Shown piece by piece: positions 24,218 through 31,960 of a stretch of 59,581 nt of DNA. The notes under the pieces were generated by a model, which saw only the letters and a list, made by a program, of their open reading frames with translations, searched no databases and was not told the DNA's origin. Each line of letters opens with the position of its first letter. Within the stretch, counting starts at the first letter, position 1. The stretch comes from a virus. Both the position numbers and the translations under genes were made by a program. The stretch spans positions 1-59,581 of IMG/VR virus record IMGVR_UViG_3300031578_000032. One strand, written 5' to 3'.

Positions 24218-25372
24218 ATGTCAAATGTGAAAGTATTACCAATGCTCTTTGGAGTAAGTAGAGTAGGAAAAGTAAAACAATGGCAACCAAAAGTTGAAGA
24301 ACAGGAAAACGGAACAGCAATTATTATAATTGATTCAGGATATGTTGGGGGAAAGATTCGAGAAAGTCCTAAGGTGATTAAGAAAGGAAAGAATATTGGC
24401 AAATCAAATGAAACAACTCCATATACTCAAGCTCTATCAGAAATTGAATCTGCATGGACTGCCAAGCGATATGAAAATTATGAACCTGATCAAATGGATC
24501 CTAATAATTATATACCAAGATATATGCTTCCTCAATTAGCTAAAGGCCCTGGTGCTGGAAAGATTGTATATCCAGCATTTATTGAACCCAAATTAAATGG
24601 AGTTTGTAACTTAGCAGAACCTCCTATGGTTCCGCCTTATTATTCTCCATCACGAGATTTAATTCTTCATCATACAAAGGGTGGACACTTTTTTGAAACC
24701 CTTGCTCATCTTGATGAATGGGTACATAAATTTAATGCTCCAGCACCACTTCATGGAGAATTATACAAACATGGGTGGAGTCTTCAAAAAATTGGTGCAT
24801 ATACCAAGAAAATAAAACCAGATCAACATCTATTGGAATATTGGTTATATGATATTGCTTGGGTAAATGTTCCTTTCATAACGAGAATTGAATGGCTTGA
24901 AGAAAGAATTCATTTGATAACAAAGAACTTCCCAGAATGCCCCATCAAATTCACTCCAACAGAGATAGTTAATAATTACGCTGAAGCAAAAATTTATCAT
25001 GATAGATGTGTGGTAAATGGTTTTGAAGGAGCTATGTTAAAAAATAAACATGGTATGTATATGTTTCAGTACAGATCAAATGAAATTGAAAAAGTTAAAG
25101 ATTATAAAACAGAGGAATTTGAAATTGTTGGTGGAAAAGAAGGAAGTGGAACTGATGAAGGCTGTATCGTATATAGATGTATAACCGAAGGTGGTCTTGA
25201 GTTTGATGCTCGACCAAGAGGTACGGTAGAGGATCGTCAAGAGATGTTTATAAACCTTCCAAATGATATTGGTAAAATGTTAACCGTAAGATTTGCTGAA
25301 TTTTCTGACGACGGAGTTCCTCTTCAACCAGTTGGGATTCCTGAAGCAGAAGTAATAAGAGATTATGAATGA
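24218..25372 (+). CDS. ATP-dependent DNA ligase
   Basis: The 384-residue protein has an N-terminal region with KKGKNIGKSNETTPYTQALS, typical of ligases from large phages, then the nucleotidyltransferase core: motif I EPKLNGV (Lys125, to carry AMP), motif III HGELY, motif IV GFEGAMLKN, motif V EKVKDYK, then an OB-fold with the motif VI region. Motif I reads KLNG, whereas DNA ligases usually have KxDG. It seals nicks in phage DNA. AAAGGAGAAGTATAA precedes the ATG. It is immediately downstream of the cysteine-rich protein gene. Confidence 0.88.
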   Translation: MSNVKVLPMLFGVSRVGKVKQWQPKVEEQENGTAIIIIDSGYVGGKIRESPKVIKKGKNIGKSNETTPYTQALSEIESAWTAKRYENYEPDQMDPNNYIPRYMLPQLAKGPGAGKIVYPAFIEPKLNGVCNLAEPPMVPPYYSPSRDLILHHTKGGHFFETLAHLDEWVHKFNAPAPLHGELYKHGWSLQKIGAYTKKIKPDQHLLEYWLYDIAWVNVPFITRIEWLEERIHLITKNFPECPIKFTPTEIVNNYAEAKIYHDRCVVNGFEGAMLKNKHGMYMFQYRSNEIEKVKDYKTEEFEIVGGKEGSGTDEGCIVYRCITEGGLEFDARPRGTVEDRQEMFINLPNDIGKMLTVRFAEFSDDGVPLQPVGIPEAEVIRDYE

Positions 25373-25535
25373 TAAATTCCCTTGTAAAGAATGTATATGT
25401 ATAGCGATATGTAGTGGAAAAGATTTTAGTGTATTAATGGAGGATTGTATTTTAATTCATGACTATTATTATTTTTCAAGAGAAGAAAATTTTGAAATTC
25501 TTCGAGAAATGGTTGAATATCTTAACCCACCATGA
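25365..25535 (+). CDS. Small cysteine-rich protein (56 aa)
   Basis: A frame from ATG at 25365, overlapping the ligase stop by 8 bases, to TGA at 25533-25535 encodes MNDKFPCKECICIAICSGKD followed by a helical, acidic tail ending YLNPP. The CxxCxCxxxC block resembles that in the cysteine-rich protein at 24008-24217. Coding is supported by the overlap start, a residue pattern unlike random sequence and the relation to that gene. Confidence 0.62.
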   Translation: MNDKFPCKECICIAICSGKDFSVLMEDCILIHDYYYFSREENFEILREMVEYLNPP

Positions 25536-25561
25536 AAATAAAATTTAAAAGGAGTTTAATT

Positions 25562-25981
25562 ATGAGTACTATCACAACCCAAGGATCAATATTTGACGAA
25601 ATGCTGGGAAATATTCCTCCCAATAAAGGTAAAATCTTTCCGTTTAATGTAAGAGTTGGACTCATTAAATATCGCCCACCTCGTCATGACTTTTTTGAAT
25701 TTATACAATTTATGGGGAAACCCAATATTGGGGCAATTTTATATCATGAAAAATTTGACCCGGCAAGTTTTCTTACTTTTGTATTTCCTGAAGCACAAAT
25801 GAGTGTTCATGAAGAACGAATGTTTACATATAAATTAAGTAACCATCCTGAAGTTGATAAGATAGAACAAGTTGATATTATAACAAAATCTCCCATAATC
25901 ATTAGTAGTTTTAGGGCTGAAATGATTAGAATCATTACTTGGGAAGGTGATGAAAAATATGAAAATGTTGGAAAGGATTAA
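25562..25981 (+). CDS. Hypothetical protein
   Basis: The ATG at 25562 follows AAAAGGAGTTTAATT; an upstream in-frame ATG at 25532 has no such site. The 139-residue product (MSTITTQGSIFDEMLGNIPP) is a soluble alpha/beta protein with no recognised motif. It has PPRHDFFEFIQFMG and VDIITKSPIIISSFRAE. It is followed by a membrane-protein gene with its own ribosome binding site. Confidence 0.68.
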   Translation: MSTITTQGSIFDEMLGNIPPNKGKIFPFNVRVGLIKYRPPRHDFFEFIQFMGKPNIGAILYHEKFDPASFLTFVFPEAQMSVHEERMFTYKLSNHPEVDKIEQVDIITKSPIIISSFRAEMIRIITWEGDEKYENVGKD

Positions 25982-25998
25982 CAAGGAGGACAAACCTC

Positions 25999-26286
25999 AT
26001 GATATTTATTATCAAATTAATGTTACTGTTTTTTATCTTAGGTCTTTCGATGTTAGGAATAACTGGATTTGCTTTCTGTATTCATCTTGCTCAAAAACTA
26101 AATTCAACAATAAGAATTATAATATATACTGGATTCACTATAATATTTCTTGTTACTTTGGGTATGGATTTATCATTTAACGGAATTCCTATATTAGCAT
26201 TATATGGTATGGGTTTTATTCTTATTGGTTTCTGTAGTATACCAATCAGATATTTATGGAGAACTACTGATGAAAACCAAAGATAA
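25999..26286 (+). CDS. Integral membrane protein, paralogue 1
   Basis: The 95-residue protein has three hydrophobic segments (IKLMLLFFILGLSMLGITGF, IRIIIYTGFTIIFLVTLG, ILALYGMGFILIGFCSIP). It is related to the protein at 33093-33371: both have G-I/D-G, F-I-x-x-x-x-R/K, a T/S-I-x-x-I-x-Y-T/S-G block and a final G-V/I-P segment. AAGGAGGACAAACCTC precedes the ATG. Its last 17 bases overlap the next gene. Function unknown. Confidence 0.72.
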   Translation: MIFIIKLMLLFFILGLSMLGITGFAFCIHLAQKLNSTIRIIIYTGFTIIFLVTLGMDLSFNGIPILALYGMGFILIGFCSIPIRYLWRTTDENQR

Positions 26287-26443
26287 AAAAGTAGTATATA
26301 CAGTTTATGATATAATAAGAAATGAAATCAATATGGAACCTTTAATATGTCTTCATTGTAAACAAGTTGGTGAGGTTACATATTATCATGATATGGAAGA
26401 TGCCCATTGCGAACTTTGCGGTAAATGGCAACTCAATAAATAA
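26270..26443 (+). CDS. Small zinc-ribbon protein (57 aa)
   Basis: The chosen ATG at 26270 overlaps the membrane-protein gene. The product MKTKDKKVVYTVYDIIRNEI contains LICLHCKQVGE and AHCELCGKW, two CxxC knuckles separated by about 20 residues. The longer frame from 26204 is a shadow of the upstream gene. No specific function recognised. Confidence 0.65.
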   Translation: MKTKDKKVVYTVYDIIRNEINMEPLICLHCKQVGEVTYYHDMEDAHCELCGKWQLNK

Positions 26444-26455
26444 GGAGGAATATTA

Positions 26456-26689
26456 ATGGAAAGATATATATATTTTATAGATATTTTAGCATGGATATTT
26501 GCAATTTTATCTACATTATTTGTTGTTGGTAGGTTAATTGCTTATTCACTATATGATGACTTAGATAAATTACGAGATAAATTAAATGGAGTAGAAGCAA
26601 GGTTTCCAATAATCAATGGAAGTATTGTAGCAATTATATGTTGGGTTTGGATAATTGCCTCCTATTTAGTTGAAGGTAAATTATTATGA
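26456..26689 (+). CDS. Small membrane protein with two spans
   Basis: The 77-residue product has hydrophobic segments at about 6-28 (YFIDILAWIFAILSTLFVVG) and 53-70 (INGSIVAIICWVWIIASYLV), with a charged loop between. AAGGAGGAATATTA precedes the ATG. Its stop overlaps the start of the phosphoesterase gene by 4 bases. Function unknown. Confidence 0.7.
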   Translation: MERYIYFIDILAWIFAILSTLFVVGRLIAYSLYDDLDKLRDKLNGVEARFPIINGSIVAIICWVWIIASYLVEGKLL

Positions 26690-27345
26690 AAACAAACATT
26701 ATAGTAACCGGAGATGTTCATGGAGATTTTGGTGCCTTAAATGAGATAATTTCTAAAAAGAAAAAACATGGTTTGGAATTAGTTATCTGTTGTGGAGATT
26801 TTGGATTTTGGCCACAGGGACCTGGCCAAGTCATAAAAGGAATTAAAAATCAAGGAGTTAAAATTCTTTTCTGTGATGGAAACCATGAAAATCATCATGC
26901 ATTAAGAGATAGAAAATCTGATGAAATTGTTCCAAATGTTTTCTATATGCCCAGAGGTTCCACTTATAAATTAGATGATGGAAGAAATGTTTTGTTTATG
27001 GGTGGAGCAGATTCAATAGATAAACAATGGAGAACTCCTGGTTGGGATTGGTTTCCAGAAGAACATATCACACAAAAAGATATGGAAAATTTACCAGACA
27101 AAAAAGTTGATATATTTATTACTCATACTTGTCCAACCGAATTAGTTCCTGATATGATAAAATATGATTATAGAAAAAAAGATGATCCATCAAATCATTA
27201 TTTATCAGAATTATGGAAAAAATACAAACCAGACTTATGGTATTTTGGGCACTGGCACACTGATACAACTGGTGTATTAATGGGAACAAGGTGGTACGCT
27301 TTAAATATGTCAAGACACACTAACTTTTGGAAATGGTTAGACTAA
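26686..27345 (+). CDS. Calcineurin-like metallophosphoesterase
   Basis: The 219-residue protein has the full signature of the family: GDVHGDF near the N-terminus, CCGDFGFW, DGNHENHHAL, FITHTCP and YFGHWHTD, binding two metal ions. It is likely a cytosolic phosphatase or nucleotide/nucleic acid phosphodiesterase. The neighbouring ligases suggest end-processing of DNA or RNA, but phosphoprotein or cyclic nucleotide substrates are possible. The start is coupled to the preceding membrane protein gene by ATGA overlap. Confidence 0.9.
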   Translation: MKTNIIVTGDVHGDFGALNEIISKKKKHGLELVICCGDFGFWPQGPGQVIKGIKNQGVKILFCDGNHENHHALRDRKSDEIVPNVFYMPRGSTYKLDDGRNVLFMGGADSIDKQWRTPGWDWFPEEHITQKDMENLPDKKVDIFITHTCPTELVPDMIKYDYRKKDDPSNHYLSELWKKYKPDLWYFGHWHTDTTGVLMGTRWYALNMSRHTNFWKWLD

Positions 27346-27396
27346 AAAGGAGATAACAATAAATTAAAGAAATTATATAATTATTAGAGGTGCAAA

Positions 27397-27996
27397 ATGA
27401 AAAAGTTATTTCAAATAATGTTACTGATAAGTTTATTATCAACAAATGTTTATGCTTTGAATTTAAAGGAAGGAGTAAAGTTTGCAGGAGGAGCATTGAC
27501 TTCTTATATGATACATGAAGGAGGTCACTATTTTGCAGCTGAAGTAACCAATAATGATATGGAATGGGAATTTATGAAGGATGGACAACTTATCTCTTTT
27601 TACTCAAATCCAGAATCAGATCATGATGGACTTTACATTAATTCTGCTGGATTGGTTTCGCAAGCTATAATGTCAGAAATCATTATTGATAGTAAATTGA
27701 ATAATGATGACTTTTTTGTAAGAGGGATGATGTTCTGGAATGTCTTAAATCCTATTATGTATGCAGTTGATTATTGGTGGTTAAAAAGAACTAATGAAAT
27801 AAAAGATAATACATATTTTGGCGATTTAGCAGGTATCGAATATTATTCTGATAAAAAAACAGCTAACATTTTCGCCGGAACTATGGTATTATTAGCACTG
27901 TGGCATGGACATAGATTTTGTAGTGAAGAGACTACAAACTTTAATCTCATGCCAATAAAAGATGGAGTTGGATTAAATTTTACATATAGATTTTAA
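27397..27996 (+). CDS. Exported HExxH-type putative metalloprotease
   Basis: The 199-residue protein opens with a signal peptide (MKKLFQIMLLISLLSTNVYA) and has MIHEGGHYFAAEV, an HExxH zinc motif, at about residue 40. Further segments FFVRGMMFWNVLNPIMYAV and FAGTMVLLALWHGHRF may lie in or on the membrane. The C-terminus LNFTYRF ends in phenylalanine with alternating aromatic residues, like an outer-membrane insertion signal. The protease call rests on the single motif. The 3' 44 bases are repeated at 29657-29700. A superfluous AAAAGGAG lies about 50 bases before the start. Confidence 0.6.
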   Translation: MKKLFQIMLLISLLSTNVYALNLKEGVKFAGGALTSYMIHEGGHYFAAEVTNNDMEWEFMKDGQLISFYSNPESDHDGLYINSAGLVSQAIMSEIIIDSKLNNDDFFVRGMMFWNVLNPIMYAVDYWWLKRTNEIKDNTYFGDLAGIEYYSDKKTANIFAGTMVLLALWHGHRFCSEETTNFNLMPIKDGVGLNFTYRF

Positions 27997-28005
27997 AAAT
28001 GAAAG

Positions 28006-28047
28006 AAAAGAAGACCTAATTTTAATTAACTGAACTGAAAGTAGAAA
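28006..28047 (+). pseudogene. 5' remnant of an RNA-ligase-like gene
   Basis: Thirty-two of 42 bases match, without gaps, the ribosome-binding region and first codons of the RNA ligase gene (29932-29973). The in-frame reading is LTELKVERVKK followed by a stop, versus MAELKVEVCK in the intact gene. It lies directly after the metalloprotease stop. Together with 29657-29700 it marks a duplication around the vWA2 cassette. Confidence 0.65.
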
Positions 28048-28074
28048 GAGTTAAAAAATAATATCATATCAAAT

Positions 28075-28096
28075 GGAGGGATAATTATGTCCCTCC
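28075..28096 (+). terminator. Hairpin upstream of vWA2
   Basis: GGAGGGA pairs perfectly with TCCCTCC around an 8-base loop. It lies 30 bases before the vWA2 start and after the ligase remnant. No T-run follows; it may be the left border of the inserted cassette or an mRNA-processing site. Confidence 0.5.
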
Positions 28097-28126
28097 CAAC
28101 AACATAAAAATTTTGAAGGAGGAAAC

Positions 28127-29173
28127 ATGTTACAAACACACGTTGCGTTTTGTATTGATGAAAGTGGGTCGGTTACAGGAATTATCAAACCCCTCGTTGA
28201 AGCGTATAATCAAACAGTTATAGATATTCGGGGGTCAGTATTAGACGAAGGTCAAGAAGCGTCAATGACCGCCCTTGCATTTGGAGATAGAGTTCTCCGA
28301 CATAGGATTCTTTATTCTGGTCAACAAGTTCAGACCGTTAAACCTTTAAGTTATAAAGATTTCAATCCAAGTGGGATGACTCCATTATTTGATTCTGTAT
28401 ATCGTGCCATCAAAAAATTAGAAGAGCTGGATGATGGAAAAGAAGATACATCATTTGTTGTATCAGTTATTACAGATGGACAGGAAAATGATTCTCGTGA
28501 TCCAGGTGTTCCAGCAACGATCAGATTGATTGAGCAAAAGACAGTGACTAATCGGTGGACATTTACATTTCTGGTGCCCAACGGTAGTGAAGATGTATTT
28601 TCCAGACAATTTAATATCCCCAGAGGAAATGTTCAAGGTTGGGATACACAAACTGCTGCCGGAACCAAGGAGGCATTTATTGTAAGTTCCAATTCATATC
28701 GAGGATTCTTCAAACAAAAATCTGCTGTCGGTATTGGTAAAAAGATGTCCAGTAAATCATTTTATTCCGATACCTCTGATCTAACCGTAAGGGCAGCAAG
28801 ATCAGAACTATCCGAGATTACCAACCAGGTTGTATTTATAGTGCCTCGTATGGACTGTAAAATTCGTGATGCCATCATTAATCATGGAAGAGAATGGATC
28901 AAGGGTGCAGCATTCTATGCCCTAATTAAAACTGAGAAGAAAGTCCAGCCTTATAAAATGGTTGCTCTTCGAGTTAAAACTTCAGGTAAAGTTTACTCTG
29001 GTCAAGCAGCTCGTGATATGCTCGGTATTGGAAATGCAACAGGAACAGTTCGATTGGTTCCTGGAGATCATGGTAAGTTTGATGTGTTTATTCAATCAAC
29101 AAGCATCAATCGAAAGATTCCAGCTGGTACCGAAGTACTTTATTGGCCAAAAGTCGGAAGTCAAAAGAAATGA
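28127..29173 (+). CDS. von Willebrand factor A domain protein, vWA2
   Basis: The 348-residue protein has a complete MIDAS: CIDESGSV (Asp11, Ser13, Ser15), GMTPLFDSV (Thr85) and VITDGQEND (Asp117). After about residue 200 a separate domain follows (SSKSFYSDTSDLTVRAARSE to the end), with MDCKIRDAIINHGREWIKGA. It has no signal peptide. It is distinct in sequence from vWA1. GAAGGAGGAAAC precedes the ATG and codon use is less AT-biased, indicating strong expression. It heads a cassette of three genes flanked by partial duplications of the neighbouring metalloprotease and ligase genes. Confidence 0.87.
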   Translation: MLQTHVAFCIDESGSVTGIIKPLVEAYNQTVIDIRGSVLDEGQEASMTALAFGDRVLRHRILYSGQQVQTVKPLSYKDFNPSGMTPLFDSVYRAIKKLEELDDGKEDTSFVVSVITDGQENDSRDPGVPATIRLIEQKTVTNRWTFTFLVPNGSEDVFSRQFNIPRGNVQGWDTQTAAGTKEAFIVSSNSYRGFFKQKSAVGIGKKMSSKSFYSDTSDLTVRAARSELSEITNQVVFIVPRMDCKIRDAIINHGREWIKGAAFYALIKTEKKVQPYKMVALRVKTSGKVYSGQAARDMLGIGNATGTVRLVPGDHGKFDVFIQSTSINRKIPAGTEVLYWPKVGSQKK

Positions 29174-29394
29174 AAGTTGCCCAGTGTAATGGTTGTGGGT
29201 ATTGTTGTATGAGCTCTCCATGTGATGTGTCACGTAGATTATATAAAAGCGCTGATATATGCCCACAACTACAATGGCATGAAGATAAAGCTAAATACTT
29301 TTGTGGTTTAATGTTTCTACCAGGAAATATAGGATTTGAATATAGAAAAGAGTTACATGCCGGAGCTGGATGCTGTAGTAATTTGAATAGTTGA
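29170..29394 (+). CDS. Cysteine-cluster protein (YkgJ-like)
   Basis: The start at 29170 overlaps the vWA2 stop (ATGA). The 74-residue product begins MKVAQCNGCGYCCMSSPCDV and later has CPQLQWH, YFCGLMF and GAGCCSN. The CxxCxxCC plus distal cysteines resemble the YkgJ-type Fe-S/zinc-binding domain. Coupling to vWA2 suggests the pair acts together, but the role is unknown. Confidence 0.65.
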   Translation: MKVAQCNGCGYCCMSSPCDVSRRLYKSADICPQLQWHEDKAKYFCGLMFLPGNIGFEYRKELHAGAGCCSNLNS

Positions 29395-29651
29395 GAAAGG
29401 ACATCAAAGAACGAAGTAGAGGAGCTTTATCATACCAACACCAAGCTATTCCTATTGTATTTCAAGTTTTCTTAAGAGCTTATGGTAGTGAACCTTTTCT
29501 ATCTAGAGATTTAACAGAAATAATATTATGTCGATTTCAGGATGGGTTAAAAGCAATTGACTATTCAGATGACGAAATTAAGCATATTATGGGAAACGTT
29601 AGTCATTATATAAATAGTAACAAATCGTCAATGTTTGATGGTTTTATATAA
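29391..29651 (+). CDS. Hypothetical protein with TTG or uncertain start
   Basis: The frame encodes about 86 residues (LSYQHQAIPIVFQVFLRAYG, then FLSRDLTEIILCRFQDGLKA) with natural helical composition. The only reasonable start is a TTG at 29391, overlapping the previous stop as TTGA; an AAAGGA site downstream of it points to no canonical codon. It is the last gene of the vWA2 cassette. Function unknown. Confidence 0.5.
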   Translation: MRKDIKERSRGALSYQHQAIPIVFQVFLRAYGSEPFLSRDLTEIILCRFQDGLKAIDYSDDEIKHIMGNVSHYINSNKSSMFDGFI

Positions 29652-29656
29652 AGAAG

Positions 29657-29700
29657 ATACAAGGTGGAGTTGGATTAACCTTTACATATAGGTTTTAAAA
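29657..29700 (+). pseudogene. 3' remnant of the metalloprotease gene
   Basis: Thirty-nine of 44 bases match the end of the gene at 27397-27996 (27955-27998). The reading is GGVGLTFTYRF then stop, versus DGVGLNFTYRF in the intact gene. Only this tail is present. It forms the right-hand partner of the ligase remnant at 28006-28047. Confidence 0.75.
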
Positions 29701-29710
29701 GGAGGATAAA

Positions 29711-29928
29711 ATGCCAGCATTCTATAAAACTGTTTTGTTTCCTATCAAAGTGTCAGAAGGCGACTATTGTTGGGGAAAAGGGTGTTGCTATCCTCAGTTT
29801 GATAATGAGAGTGACATGCTACTTGTCAATACAATATAGATTACAAAGGAAAGGGGTTTGGACTAAAATATGACAAAATTGGTCATGTCCCCAAACCTGA
29901 CTTCTGTAAAAACCTATTAGAAAAATAA
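29711..29928 (+). pseudogene. Small protein gene interrupted by a frameshift
   Basis: An ATG at 29711 with GGAGGATAAA upstream opens a frame encoding MPAFYKTVLFPIKVSEGDYC, then WGKGCCYPQFDNESDMLLV, ending at TAG 29837-29839. In the -1 frame the reading continues IDYKGKGFGLKYDKIGHVPK, then PDFCKNLLEK, to TAA at 29926-29928. Adding one base near 29826 would join both into a protein of about 72 residues. It is either a recent single-base loss or an error in the sequence; a programmed shift is less likely as no slippery site is visible. Confidence 0.6.
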
Positions 29929-29951
29929 ATAAAAAGGAGAATTAATTGTAA

Positions 29952-31070
29952 TTGGCTGAATTAAAAGTTGAAGTTTGTAAAATTGATGATATTAGAGACC
30001 ATCCTAATGCAGACAAATTAGAACTTGCATACATTGGTGGAAAAAATGGATGGCAATCATGTGTAAGAATTGGGGAGTTTAAAGTGGGTCAAAAGGTGGT
30101 TTATATTCCAGTTGATTCTCTGCTCCCCATGGATGTCGAAAAAATCTTATTTGGGGAAGATTCTAAAATAACCCTAACAAAATCACGAGTTCGTTCTATT
30201 AAAATCAGAGGAGCTATCTCCCAAGGAATGATCGTATCATTAGAAGGTTTGGGTTTAAATCCTCATTTAAAAATAGGAACTGATATAGCAGAAAAATTAG
30301 GAATAGAAAAATATACACCCCCTGAAAAAGGACAACCTTCTCAAATGCAGGCAGTAAAACACCGTCATAAAAATCCCAACTTTAAAAAATATACTGAAAT
30401 TAATCATTTTAAATATTATTCAAATGCTCTAGATGATTTAGAAATAGTAGTAACTGAAAAAATACACGGAACAAATTTTAGGGCTGGATATGTTAAGTTT
30501 AATGCTTATAATCTATGGACTAAATTCCTTAGTTTTATTGGTAAGCTATTTAATAAATGGCAATATGAATTTGCATACGGAAGTCATAATATTCAACTAA
30601 CAAATAAAGGTAAGAAAAATAAAACCTTTTATGGAAAAAATGTCTATTATAAAATAGCTGAACAATATAACTTAAAAAATATACTTAAAGATAATGAAGT
30701 ACTTTATGCTGAAATATATGGGCATGGAATACAAAAAGGTTATACATATGGTTGTAAACAAGATGAACATAAAATGGCAGTTATAGATATAATGATTAAT
30801 GGCAAATATCTTAACCATGCAGATGCAGAATCATTTTGTATGGAAAGAGGATTGCCATATATGAAAGTTTTATATATTGGTAAATATAATTATGAAATTG
30901 TAAATAAATTAGCAAATTCTGAACATTCCTTTGTAGACCCAAAAACAAAACCCATAGAAGGAGTAGTTATAAAACCTGTTATAGAAACTAAAGGATATAT
31001 GGGAAGAATGATATTCAAATGGATTGGTGATAAATATTGGTTAAACAAAGGAAATAGTGATTGGAAATAA
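29952..31070 (+). CDS. RNA ligase (DraRnl/Rnl5-like)
   Basis: The 372-residue protein has an N-terminal OB-fold-like domain (KIDDIRDHPNADKLELAYIG onward) and then a nucleotidyltransferase core: motif I EKIHGTN (Lys170), motif III YAEIYGHG, motif IV EGVVIKP and motif V FKWIGDKYW. The N-terminal domain before the core is the layout of Deinococcus Rnl. It would seal RNA breaks, for example tRNAs cut by host anticodon nucleases. The start is TTG at 29952, with AAAAGGAG 12 bases upstream; no ATG is available. A 5' fragment of a related gene lies at 28006. Confidence 0.86.
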   Translation: MAELKVEVCKIDDIRDHPNADKLELAYIGGKNGWQSCVRIGEFKVGQKVVYIPVDSLLPMDVEKILFGEDSKITLTKSRVRSIKIRGAISQGMIVSLEGLGLNPHLKIGTDIAEKLGIEKYTPPEKGQPSQMQAVKHRHKNPNFKKYTEINHFKYYSNALDDLEIVVTEKIHGTNFRAGYVKFNAYNLWTKFLSFIGKLFNKWQYEFAYGSHNIQLTNKGKKNKTFYGKNVYYKIAEQYNLKNILKDNEVLYAEIYGHGIQKGYTYGCKQDEHKMAVIDIMINGKYLNHADAESFCMERGLPYMKVLYIGKYNYEIVNKLANSEHSFVDPKTKPIEGVVIKPVIETKGYMGRMIFKWIGDKYWLNKGNSDWK

Positions 31071-31082
31071 AAGGAGTATGAT

Positions 31083-31376
31083 ATGACAATTATAGAGCTT
31101 ATTGAAACAGACAAGGGCTTATATGAATGTGATGATTGTAAAAGCACATTCACCGCAGAAGAAATTAAATTAGTTGATCCTGCTGATAATTTTAAAATAC
31201 TAACTCCAGGATTTCATTTTATGTGTGTAGAGAAAGATGGTACTATATGTGGTAAAGCAGACCCTAAAAAAGAGGATGGAGATAAGTTATTATCTTGTCC
31301 TAAATGTGGTTATATTCATTTTACTGGTTTTAATAAAAAAAGTAAGGAGACCATATGTTTAAAGTTTATCCAATAA
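31083..31376 (+). CDS. Zinc-binding hypothetical protein
   Basis: The 97-residue product has YECDDCKSTF near the N-terminus and LSCPKCGYIHF near the C-terminus, with extra Cys in between (MCVEKDG, ICGKAD). The two knuckles could form one ribbon. AAAAGGAGTATGAT precedes the ATG. Its last 22 bases overlap the next gene. Function unknown. Confidence 0.7.
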   Translation: MTIIELIETDKGLYECDDCKSTFTAEEIKLVDPADNFKILTPGFHFMCVEKDGTICGKADPKKEDGDKLLSCPKCGYIHFTGFNKKSKETICLKFIQ

Positions 31377-31588
31377 AAGAAGATGGTGAAACTCAATATT
31401 TTAAATTAAAAGAGACAATACAAGGAATTAACTTAGTGGCCTGTGATAATAATGGTTGTGTTCCATTGGGAGGTTATATTTTAAGTCTTTCTGAAGATGG
31501 TATTCGCTTATTCAGTGAGGTAAATTATAACCTGGGTATTCAACTAGATTCTGAAAAGCATGTTCTTATACAAAAAGAGGAGAGTTAA
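31355..31588 (+). CDS. Small hypothetical protein
   Basis: The 77-residue product (MFKVYPIKEDGETQYFKLKE) is beta-rich without a known motif. AGTAAGGAGACCAT precedes the ATG inside the previous gene. It ends one base before the next start, so the three genes 31083-31960 are probably one transcript. Confidence 0.65.
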   Translation: MFKVYPIKEDGETQYFKLKETIQGINLVACDNNGCVPLGGYILSLSEDGIRLFSEVNYNLGIQLDSEKHVLIQKEES

Positions 31589-31960
31589 ATGAAAAAACAA
31601 ACGTACTTTGTGTTTGGTATTTTAATAGGTATTATTCTTATGATAACACTATTAATACAAACAGTAGAAGCAAAAGATTATAAATTTATACCAGCAGACA
31701 CTACTAATATAATGATTACTATTAATGAACTTAAAACTAATCCTAAATTAGAAATTGACATTTTTGGTTATGTTGAATCTTTTACTAAAGATAATGATAA
31801 TAAATTAATAGAGGAAGTATTAAAGATTCGAGAACGTTATTTGAAAGCCGAAATAGATGAAATTAGAATTACAATTGGTCTTGGTAATAAAGGCGGTTTG
31901 ATAGAAGAAAAATATAAGTTTGAAAAGGATGGAGTATATGTCAAACTTGGTTCAAAATAG
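31589..31960 (+). CDS. Exported or membrane-anchored hypothetical protein
   Basis: The 123-residue protein begins with a basic, hydrophobic leader (KKQTYFVFGILIGIILMITL) and a possible cleavage after VEAKD, then a soluble charged domain. It could be secreted or anchored by its N-terminus. GAGGAGAGTTAA precedes the ATG. Its end overlaps the next gene by 23 bases. Confidence 0.68.
   Translation: MKKQTYFVFGILIGIILMITLLIQTVEAKDYKFIPADTTNIMITINELKTNPKLEIDIFGYVESFTKDNDNKLIEEVLKIRERYLKAEIDEIRITIGLGNKGGLIEEKYKFEKDGVYVKLGSK

Noticed and set aside
25947-26180. 77-codon frame overlapping the membrane-protein gene
   Set aside because: The overlapping frame 25999-26286 has a strong ribosome binding site and encodes three clear membrane spans.
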